Assembly (NCBI GenBank): GCA_947625865.1
Contig: CANQQD010000003.1
Location: 21,613 to 85,612 of the forward strand
Source: an uncultured Clostridia bacterium
Lineage (GTDB): Bacteria; Bacillota; Clostridia; Christensenellales; Borkfalkiaceae
Reading direction: 5' to 3'
Length of the DNA: 64,000 nucleotides
Shown here: positions 1 through 6,808 of the stretch, one piece after another
How the letters are laid out: the number at the start of each line of letters is the position of its first letter
Position numbering within the stretch: the first letter of the stretch is position 1
Translations under genes and position numbers: made by a program
Notes under the pieces: generated by a model
What the model was told of the DNA's origin: nothing
The model's input: only the letters and a program-made list of their open reading frames with translations
Databases searched by the model: none

Positions 1-1027
1 TGCTTCTGGCGATATGATTTATTCAATAGGTAAAGACGCGTCGGCCGGTGTAGGCAACTCTAGCAAAGCGGTAACCGCGCAATTGCTTGACGGTAGCAGC
101 AAGACGTTCTTGCAGGGCTTAAAGCAAAAGGATGCGACAACGCCTAATGCAAGTGAAACTGTAGAAACAGGAGCATCTGTAACAATAACGGCAAAGGCGA
201 ACGTAACATTACGTGTTTACGTAGGTTTAGCAAACGATGGCTTCAACTCAGACAGAGCGGGAAGCATAAAATACACAGTAACCGGTGGGGAGGCGCAAAC
301 CTCAGCGATAGCAAAGCGTGAAAAGATAGCGACGATAGAAGTTACCTTAACCGAAGGGCAGACGCTTACATTGGTAGGTGTGCTTAACGCTAATACTGAC
401 GACAGCAAATCCGGTAAACTTTGGCTCTTTGGCGTTGAAGCTCAAGGTGAAAGCGGCTCGGCTCCCGCAGGCGCAAGTGAATCATTCCTTGTGCCCGATA
501 CAGCGGTGCCCGAGGCAGAAGCTACTATAACGGCTGGGACGAACATTGAAGATAATTCGTTGTTCACGGTAACCGCTTCTGGCGATATGATTTATTCAAT
601 AGGTAAAGACACGTCGGCCGGTGTAGGCAACTCTAGCAAAGCGGTAACCGCGCAGTTGCTTGACGGTAGCAGCAAGACGTTCTTGCAGGGCTTAAAGCAA
701 AAGGATGCGACAACGCCTAATGCAAGTGAAACTGTAGAAACAGGAGCATCTGTAACAATAACGGCAAAGGCGAACGTAACATTACGTGTTTACGTAGGTT
801 TAGCAAACGATGGCTTCAACTCAGACAGAGCGGGAAGCATAAAATACACAGTAACCGGTGGGGAGGCGCAAACCTCAGCGATAGCAAAGCGTGAAAAGAT
901 AGCGACGATAGAAGTTACCTTAACCGAAGGGCAGACGCTTACATTGGTAGGTGTGCTTAACGCTAATACTGACGACAGCAAATCCGGTAAACTTTGGCTC
1001 TTTGGCGTTGAGGCTAAAACTAATTAA
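1..1027 (+). CDS. Secreted repeat-module protein, 5'-truncated
   Basis: The frame is open from base 2 and ends at TAA 1025-1027, so the N-terminus lies outside the window. About 340 residues are visible. They hold two almost identical modules of roughly 147 residues (encoded by 2-441 and 575-1014), joined by a linker rich in Ala, Glu and Pro. Each module is Thr/Val/Gly-rich with alternating polar and hydrophobic residues and ends in KLWLFGVEA, as expected of an extracellular beta-sandwich. Similar short modules accompany bacterial pectate lyases, which fits the PL9 gene 21 bp downstream, but a carbohydrate-binding role is inference. No anchor or LPXTG is seen at the C-terminus, so the protein is probably secreted or held by an unseen N-terminal part. 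It is probably cotranscribed with the next gene. The true length and catalytic domain, if any, are unknown. Confidence 0.75.
   Translation, partial: ASGDMIYSIGKDASAGVGNSSKAVTAQLLDGSSKTFLQGLKQKDATTPNASETVETGASVTITAKANVTLRVYVGLANDGFNSDRAGSIKYTVTGGEAQTSAIAKREKIATIEVTLTEGQTLTLVGVLNANTDDSKSGKLWLFGVEAQGESGSAPAGASESFLVPDTAVPEAEATITAGTNIEDNSLFTVTASGDMIYSIGKDTSAGVGNSSKAVTAQLLDGSSKTFLQGLKQKDATTPNASETVETGASVTITAKANVTLRVYVGLANDGFNSDRAGSIKYTVTGGEAQTSAIAKREKIATIEVTLTEGQTLTLVGVLNANTDDSKSGKLWLFGVEAKTN
2..1014 (+). repeat. Tandem 573-bp repeat, two near-identical copies
   Basis: The 440-bp module at 2-441 recurs at 575-1014 with a period of 573 bp (191 codons, in frame). By eye I find three differences: G38/A611 (Ala to Thr), A82/G655 and A439/G1012 (both silent). 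The near identity implies a very recent duplication or ongoing homogenisation. The array may extend left of the window. Confidence 0.9.
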
Positions 1028-1030
1028 GCG

Positions 1031-1037
1031 AGGAGGT
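1031..1037 (+). promoter_or_regulatory. Strong ribosome binding site of the PL9 gene
   Basis: AGGAGGT lies 11 nt before ATG 1049 and directly follows the stop of the preceding gene. There is no promoter or terminator between the two genes, so they are likely one transcript. Confidence 0.7.
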
Positions 1038-1048
1038 AAAAGAATTTT

Positions 1049-4000
1049 ATGAAATCTAATGTTAAAAAGAAAGTATTTTCGGGAATTGCCGTACTCGCTG
1101 TGGCGGCTTCGGCTGTAGCCGGAACCTTGGCGTTAGTAAATGTTAATAAAAATGGCAATTCATATATCCAGGCGGAAACCGATCTCGGGCACAATGTTAT
1201 TGCAACGGCTTGGGGCGGCGCACAACAGCAGCAGGGCGGCGGCAAAACATACTATGTTTCGCCCGATGGTTCCGGTGATGAATATTCTGCAACCCACCCC
1301 GGCAGTATAGGCACATTGCTCTATGACGAATACGAGGAATCGCCCAAGTCTCCTGTCGGTCCCGGCGACACCGTCATTGTAAAAGGCGGCACCTATGAGC
1401 TTGGAAATAGTGATACCACCAACTCAACCCCAACCGGGGACGACAATTTAAGTCCGACCGCCGGTTTGGTGTTCAGGAAAAGCGGTACTTACAATAACTA
1501 TATAAAGATTATAGCTGAAGAAGGCACAACACCTGTGCTTACATTCTATTCCCAGACGTTTGGACCTCGTGGCGTACAGATTTACGGAAACTACGTATAT
1601 TGGTCCGGCATCAATATCGAGGGAGCGGGCGATAACGGCATGTTTATAGCCGGTAGCTATAACACTATAGAAAATTGCGAGTTTTCTTTCTGCCGCGACA
1701 CAGGCTTGCAACTTGGCAGATCGGCTGAAATTTTAACTTCGATCCGCCAGTGGCCTAACTACAACCTCATTAAAAACTGCACTTCACACAACAATTACGA
1801 CAACGAATCCGCAGGCGAAAACGCCGACGGTTTCGCGGCGAAGCTCACGGTAGGTTACGGCAACGTATTCGACGGCTGTATAGCATACCGTAACTCCGAC
1901 GACGGCTGGGATCTCTATGCAAAGAACGATTCGGGCAATATAGGTACGGTTATTCTTTATAACTGCGTTGCCTTTGAAAACGGCTTTATAGAGTCTACGC
2001 AAGATGTATATAATGCCAAATTCCCCAACGCGCATGAAGACAAACTTGAGGATAAAGCTGTTTATGCAGACAAATATGTCACGGCAAATGGCGACGGCAA
2101 CGGCTTCAAACTCGGCGGCGAAAACATGGAGGCAGACGTTTATATCTATAACTGCCTTGCCTTCCATAACAGGCTGCACGGCTTCACCGATAACTCCAAC
2201 CCCGGCGTTATAACCATCAAAAACTGCACCAGCTACGACAACAGCCGTTTGGTAAGTGACGAAACCGGCGAGGTTATAAACAAGTCCAACGGTGAAGAAT
2301 CTTCCGACTGGTCGTCCAATATAGACCTGTCGCGCCACGAGAACAGCTATAATATCATTGAAAACACGCTGTCTGTTAAGGGTGTACTTCCCGATGAGAT
2401 AGAGAGCGACGAATACCGCGGAACAGTACGCAACAGTATTCTCACCCGCGGCAATACAGCAGCTACCAGGAAGTATTATAAAATAGAAGGAGCGCTCGAC
2501 GCGGATGCCAAGAACGGTATAACCGGCAAGGAGACTACGGCTCTTGTTGCTTCTGATGTGTTTGAACAGCTTCCCGTGGTTAAAGACGGCGAAACTTTAA
2601 CGTATAACATTACAGGTAAAGATTCCTATAAATCGGCGACCCCCATACACAAGCAACTCCGCAATTCCGACGGCTCCGTAAATATGGGCTCTATACTTAA
2701 AATAAAGAATAGGGGCGCATATATAAACGGTGTTGATCTCGGTGCCGATCTCAGCAAAACGAGCCAGAGCGGTTACGAATACTTCGAAGCGGAAAATCCG
2801 TATGCAGATGCTAAAAACGAAAACTCTGCCATAGTTGAAAGGGCAAAGAACGCGCTTGTTATACCCGTTGATTTGGGCGCCGTATATCAGGATTTTGAAG
2901 TTCCCACCCAGATGGCTGGCACAAGTGGTATAGTTACTATAACCTGGTCGACAGATAACACGGATGTGCTTACTATAGATACCGAAGCCATTAAAGAATC
3001 CGTGTCTATGGTAAGGACAATTGCTGTCATTGTAAACCGTGACGCTACAGAAAATAAGGATGTTACGCTCACAGCAACTCTTACCTATGGTACGGGAGAT
3101 GCGCAAGTTACGGCAACAAAGGAATTTGAACTTACCGTAGTTAAGAACGAATATAAACTGGGCAAACTTATTGCAACCGACGCCGACGGTAAAGTGCTCG
3201 CGGACGGTTCCAGCATAATTCTCGATAGCTACACTATCTACAGGGAGCCCACTATCACTGTTGAAAACGGATACGATTACAACGGCAAGCTCCTTCCCGA
3301 AGATAAGTATGAGATTTCCGCAAAGTATGAATGGCAGGAGAACGGCAACACGCCTAAGATAGAAGTAAAGGGCTATACCCCTTCGCACGCAGGCGTATTT
3401 ACCATAACCTACACCGCAAAAATGGGTGAAGAAAAGAGCTCATTGACCATTCATATCTACAATGCAAGCCCTGATGCGCAGGTTGACTTCAATACCCCCG
3501 AGGATGCTGTGGCTCCCGTATCCGAAGTTGTGGTTTATCGCGATGGCTTCTCCATTGCAGGCGCAGTCAACAGCCCGAAGGGCAAGATATACACCGTTGT
3601 ATCTTCCACGCCTCTTAACGATGTGACCAAGGAAAGCATTAAAGACTACACCGACGTTCAGATCGAATCATTTGAGGGCGTAAGCATTAAGTTCGAGTAT
3701 GAAAACGCCAACACAGCCGGGTACTATATCTACTACGCACTCGGCAACAACAACGGCGACATAACCTCTTCCGCAGTATATACCGCAGAAGTAAATGTTG
3801 TTGACATCAGCACCAAGGCCGATTTTATAAAGATCGCAGGCGGCGCAAAGATTGGCAGCGAGAATCCTTCTACGACCATCTATAAGCTGACGTGCGACCT
3901 CGATTTCGAGGGTGATACTTGGGCACAGTGGACTAAATCCGCTAAGCCTTTCACGGGTCTTTTCAACGGCGCGGGCCACACCATTAAGAACATCACCGCT

Positions 4001-4927
4001 AAGGCCGGCACAAGTTCTTCGGCAGGCTCCAACACGTCCAACGTATTCTATCAGGTCAAGGGCGGCACGATAATGAACGTTAAGTTTGAGAATATCGACC
4101 TTGAGGGTTATCGTGTTGTAGCTGTAGTAGGTACATGCTACGGCGGCTACTTCTACAATATCGCAATGAAGAATATCAACGCCAGCGGTGACCAGCGTGT
4201 AGCTGCTCTTATAGGTACGGTAGGCGAAACGGAGTCCGTTCCCGTATATATCGACCAGGTATCTCTTACCAACGACGTTTCCGCAGAGACCACTTGCTTG
4301 ATAAAGGCAACCTACAACGACTCGCGTTCGGGCGGTCTTATCGGACTTGTACAGTGCGAGAAAGACGACAATATAGGTTCGCAGATCTATATCAGCAACT
4401 GCGCCGTTGTGACCAATTGCAATGTATATTCCGACTTCGGCGGCATGGTAGGCTGCTACGAGGATCAAACCGCAAGCTATGCTCTTGAAATAACCAATTG
4501 CATGTACTATGGCAACATCCTTGCTACAGACGGCGTGCGCTGCAGCGGTATCTACGGATATCACAAGGGCGGCTATTCCGACGTTAAGATCACGGGCTGC
4601 CTTGTTGCAATCCCCAGTTTCTCGGCGAAAGGCATAAACGTTAACGAGATCCCTCAGAAGAATGCGTCTGCACTGTGGGGACAATGGGCTGGTGACCATA
4701 CCTATGCAACAAACTGTGCTACAATAGATATTGGCATATATGATAAAGGTGCAAACTTCAGCAACGTCAACGCATATTCTTCACGTGAGCAGGTTTCTAT
4801 AAAAGCTGCTACTAATGTCTGCAGATTTGATTTGAAAGAGAGGTGGACTGCAGTTACCGTAGACGGTGACGACCAGCACATTCAGGCTCCTTATCTCACG
4901 CTGAATTTCCTCGGTGACTGGGACTGA
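1049..4927 (+). CDS. Secreted multidomain pectate lyase, family PL9
   Basis: A 1292-residue exported protein. Residues 1-30 form a signal peptide (KKK followed by an Ala/Val-rich core). Residues about 67-440 form a right-handed beta-helix that opens with YYVSPDGSG. The PL9 calcium site is complete: D260 in ENADGF, then D284, D285 and D288 in NSDDGWDL, with the same spacing as Asp209/233/234/237 of Pel9A. K354 in NGFKLGG matches the catalytic lysine. The enzyme should cleave polygalacturonate by beta-elimination outside the cell. Residues about 610-700 look like an atrophied bacterial Ig domain, 700-920 like further Ig-type modules, and 920-1292 is a GLUG-like beta-helix with repeated Gly-Gly turns (FTGLFNGAGHTI). 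No sortase motif or membrane anchor is visible. The start is fixed by the AGGAGGT site. A hairpin terminator follows. Confidence 0.88.
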   Translation: MKSNVKKKVFSGIAVLAVAASAVAGTLALVNVNKNGNSYIQAETDLGHNVIATAWGGAQQQQGGGKTYYVSPDGSGDEYSATHPGSIGTLLYDEYEESPKSPVGPGDTVIVKGGTYELGNSDTTNSTPTGDDNLSPTAGLVFRKSGTYNNYIKIIAEEGTTPVLTFYSQTFGPRGVQIYGNYVYWSGINIEGAGDNGMFIAGSYNTIENCEFSFCRDTGLQLGRSAEILTSIRQWPNYNLIKNCTSHNNYDNESAGENADGFAAKLTVGYGNVFDGCIAYRNSDDGWDLYAKNDSGNIGTVILYNCVAFENGFIESTQDVYNAKFPNAHEDKLEDKAVYADKYVTANGDGNGFKLGGENMEADVYIYNCLAFHNRLHGFTDNSNPGVITIKNCTSYDNSRLVSDETGEVINKSNGEESSDWSSNIDLSRHENSYNIIENTLSVKGVLPDEIESDEYRGTVRNSILTRGNTAATRKYYKIEGALDADAKNGITGKETTALVASDVFEQLPVVKDGETLTYNITGKDSYKSATPIHKQLRNSDGSVNMGSILKIKNRGAYINGVDLGADLSKTSQSGYEYFEAENPYADAKNENSAIVERAKNALVIPVDLGAVYQDFEVPTQMAGTSGIVTITWSTDNTDVLTIDTEAIKESVSMVRTIAVIVNRDATENKDVTLTATLTYGTGDAQVTATKEFELTVVKNEYKLGKLIATDADGKVLADGSSIILDSYTIYREPTITVENGYDYNGKLLPEDKYEISAKYEWQENGNTPKIEVKGYTPSHAGVFTITYTAKMGEEKSSLTIHIYNASPDAQVDFNTPEDAVAPVSEVVVYRDGFSIAGAVNSPKGKIYTVVSSTPLNDVTKESIKDYTDVQIESFEGVSIKFEYENANTAGYYIYYALGNNNGDITSSAVYTAEVNVVDISTKADFIKIAGGAKIGSENPSTTIYKLTCDLDFEGDTWAQWTKSAKPFTGLFNGAGHTIKNITAKAGTSSSAGSNTSNVFYQVKGGTIMNVKFENIDLEGYRVVAVVGTCYGGYFYNIAMKNINASGDQRVAALIGTVGETESVPVYIDQVSLTNDVSAETTCLIKATYNDSRSGGLIGLVQCEKDDNIGSQIYISNCAVVTNCNVYSDFGGMVGCYEDQTASYALEITNCMYYGNILATDGVRCSGIYGYHKGGYSDVKITGCLVAIPSFSAKGINVNEIPQKNASALWGQWAGDHTYATNCATIDIGIYDKGANFSNVNAYSSREQVSIKAATNVCRFDLKERWTAVTVDGDDQHIQAPYLTLNFLGDWD

Positions 4928-4961
4928 TAAGATAACCGTTCTCAACGGTTTAGCATGAACG

Positions 4962-4996
4962 CGGGCGCGGCTTTAAAAGCCGCGCCCGTAGTTTTT
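4962..4996 (+). terminator. Rho-independent terminator after the PL9 gene
   Basis: A 13-bp GC-rich stem (4962-4974 with 4976-4988) is followed by GTTTTT. It closes the pectin-related operon. Confidence 0.85.
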
Positions 4997-5005
4997 ATAA
5001 ATCAC

Positions 5006-5034
5006 TTTACATTTTCGGTTTGCGGTGATAAAAT
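5006..5034 (+). promoter_or_regulatory. Sigma-A promoter of malic enzyme
   Basis: TTTACA (5006-5011), a 17-bp spacer and TAAAAT (5029-5034) stand upstream of the CAGGAG ribosome site at 5053. Confidence 0.65.
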
Positions 5035-5064
5035 ATATCCGAAAACATAGTGCAGGAGATATAT

Positions 5065-6237
5065 ATGAATTACAGACAAGAATCGCTCAAAAGGCACGCC
5101 GAATGGCAGGGTAAAATAGAGACGAAGGTGCGTGTTCCCGTATCGAGCAGGGAGGAGCTTTCCCTTGCATATACGCCGGGCGTTGCCGAGCCCTGTATGG
5201 CAATTCACGAGGATATAGAAAAATCATTCACGCTCACCCGCCGCTGGAACACCGTTCCCGTAATAACGGACGGAACTGCGGTGCTCGGCTTGGGCGATAT
5301 CGGTCCCGAAGCCGGCATGCCCGTAATGGAGGGCAAATGCGCGCTTTTCAAGGAGTTCGGCGGAGTCGATGCGTTTCCTCTCTGTATCCGCTCAAAGGAC
5401 ACCGAGGAAATAATCCGTACTATCGAATTGCTTGCGGGTTCGTTCGGGGGTATAAATTTGGAGGATATATCCGCCCCGCGCTGCTTTGAAATCGAAACAA
5501 GGCTTAAGGCTGAGCTTGATATTCCCGTATTCCACGACGACCAGCACGGCACGGCGATCGTGACGGCTGCGGCTCTTTTAAACGCTCTTAAAATCGTTAA
5601 AAAGGAGCTTACGTCCCTTAAAATCGTGATCAACGGAGCCGGCGCCGCGGGTATAGCCATTGCCAAATTCCTTTTGAATATGGGCGTTAAAGATATAACC
5701 ATGTGCGCAAGCCGCGGCATAATCTGCGAGGGCGATACATCCGTCAACCCTGCCCAGCAGGAGATCGCAAAGGTGACCAACCGTAAAAAGCTTAAGGGCA
5801 AGCTTGCCGACGCCATGGCGGGTGCGGACGTCTTTATCGGCGTGTCCGTCGCAAACTGCGTCACCCGCGAAATGGTGGCTTCAATGGCAAAGGACGCAAT
5901 AGTGTTCACCTGCGCTAACCCAGTGCCCGAAATTGCCCGCGACGAAGCTCTTGCCGCCGGCGCAAAGGTAGTGGGGACCGGCTCTTCCGAGTATCCGAAC
6001 CAAATCAACAACGTGCTTGTGTTTCCGGGGCTCTTCCGCGGCGCTCTCGACGTCCGCGCCACTACTATAAATTCAGAAATGATGATTGCCGCAGCGCGTG
6101 GCATTGCAAGCTGCGTTCCCGACGACAAACTTTCAGTTGACTTTATTTTGCCCTATGCGTACGATAAGACCGCACACCAGAAGGTTGCCGAGGCTGTTTC
6201 GGCGGCAGCCCGCAGAACGGGAGTGGCAAAGCTTTAA
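5065..6237 (+). CDS. NAD(P)-dependent malic enzyme
   Basis: The 390-residue protein is the short bacterial type of malic enzyme, which oxidatively decarboxylates malate to pyruvate with release of CO2. The N-terminal domain carries the substrate-site stretch AYTPGVAEPC and the TDGTAVLGLGDIG block. The metal-binding FHDDQHGTA follows, and the Rossmann motif is GAGAAGIA. CANPVPEI and GSSEYPNQINN near the C-terminus are also typical. ATG 5065 is preferred because CAGGAG lies 6 nt upstream; a GTG at 5050 lies before that site. The gene is monocistronic between two terminators. With gdhA and nfnAB in the same window it could supply NAD(P)H, but coenzyme preference cannot be read from the sequence. 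Confidence 0.93.
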   Translation: MNYRQESLKRHAEWQGKIETKVRVPVSSREELSLAYTPGVAEPCMAIHEDIEKSFTLTRRWNTVPVITDGTAVLGLGDIGPEAGMPVMEGKCALFKEFGGVDAFPLCIRSKDTEEIIRTIELLAGSFGGINLEDISAPRCFEIETRLKAELDIPVFHDDQHGTAIVTAAALLNALKIVKKELTSLKIVINGAGAAGIAIAKFLLNMGVKDITMCASRGIICEGDTSVNPAQQEIAKVTNRKKLKGKLADAMAGADVFIGVSVANCVTREMVASMAKDAIVFTCANPVPEIARDEALAAGAKVVGTGSSEYPNQINNVLVFPGLFRGALDVRATTINSEMMIAAARGIASCVPDDKLSVDFILPYAYDKTAHQKVAEAVSAAARRTGVAKL

Positions 6238-6288
6238 ATATAAATAAAAATCTCCTCGCAACAGGGCGGGAGAATACCGAATTTCAAA

Positions 6289-6330
6289 GCGGCGGCGCGA
6301 AATATTTCGCGCCGCCGCAAATTTTATTTA
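6289..6330. terminator. Bidirectional terminator, malic enzyme / XRE gene
   Basis: GCGGCGGCGCG and its complement (6289-6318) form a perfect stem around AAATATTT, followed by AAATTTTATTT. It sits between convergent genes and can serve both. Confidence 0.8.
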
Positions 6331-6642
6331 TTGCTTTGACCGTGCACTTAAAATAGTTATAACCGCGTCTTGCACCTCAGGCTCCGCACTGAATGTCAAT
6401 TTCAGAATTTCGCGCTGCCTGTCCGATAAATAATTTTTATTCAGCTCAAGATTGTTGGAATTGCCTATAAGATAGTCCACCGAAACATCAAAAAACCTGG
6501 CAAGCGCAATAAGCTGTTCTATTGAGGGCTGGGTATTGGAATTTTCCCAATTGTTATAAGTCCCTTGGCTAACATTCATAATTTTTGCAATGCTCCGCTG
6601 GGAAAGCTCCTTTTCGGTTCTCAACTCAAATAATCTGATCAT
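6328..6642 (-). CDS. XRE-family transcriptional regulator
   Basis: A 104-residue protein with an N-terminal Cro/C1-type helix-turn-helix: LSQRSIAKIMNVSQGTYNNWENSNTQPSI is the HTH core, followed by LIALARFFDVSVDYLIG. The remaining ~40 residues may be a dimerisation tail. The start is supported by GGAGAG 7 nt upstream. It is divergent from the 884-residue membrane protein. The 166-bp gap holds AT-rich TGATTAA/TTAATCA inverted repeats that would suit such a repressor. It probably controls itself and the membrane protein; the inducing signal is unknown. Confidence 0.85.
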   Translation of the reverse strand: MIRLFELRTEKELSQRSIAKIMNVSQGTYNNWENSNTQPSIEQLIALARFFDVSVDYLIGNSNNLELNKNYLSDRQREILKLTFSAEPEVQDAVITILSARSKQ

Positions 6643-6724
6643 TTAATCTCTCCAATCAATTTATTCCTCTCAATCAGTATTGCCTCACATGACTAAATTA
6701 TATTAAATATTTTAATCAAAGGGC

Positions 6725-6780
6725 TTGACTTATTAGATTATTTAGTTATATAATAGCTATGTGATTAAATTAATTAATCA
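6725..6780 (+). promoter_or_regulatory. Promoter and candidate XRE operator
   Basis: TTGACT (6725-6730), an 18-bp spacer and TATAAT (6749-6754) form the promoter of the gene at 6809. Just after it lies the inverted repeat TGATTAA-ATTAA-TTAATCA (6762-6780), covering the expected transcription start. A looser TGACTAA...TTAATCA pair lies at about 6690-6718 on the regulator side. Operator identity is inference from position. Confidence 0.6.
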
Positions 6781-6808
6781 TTGACTATTTCTACTCGGGG
6801 GAAAAATA

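Noticed and set aside
2-1014. CRISPR array or short satellite.
   Set aside because: The repeat is 573 bp long and in frame with a protein; no short regular spacers exist.
3668-4699. A 343-codon antisense open frame within the PL9 gene.
   Set aside because: It comes from codon bias on the opposite strand; no ribosome site and no recognisable product.
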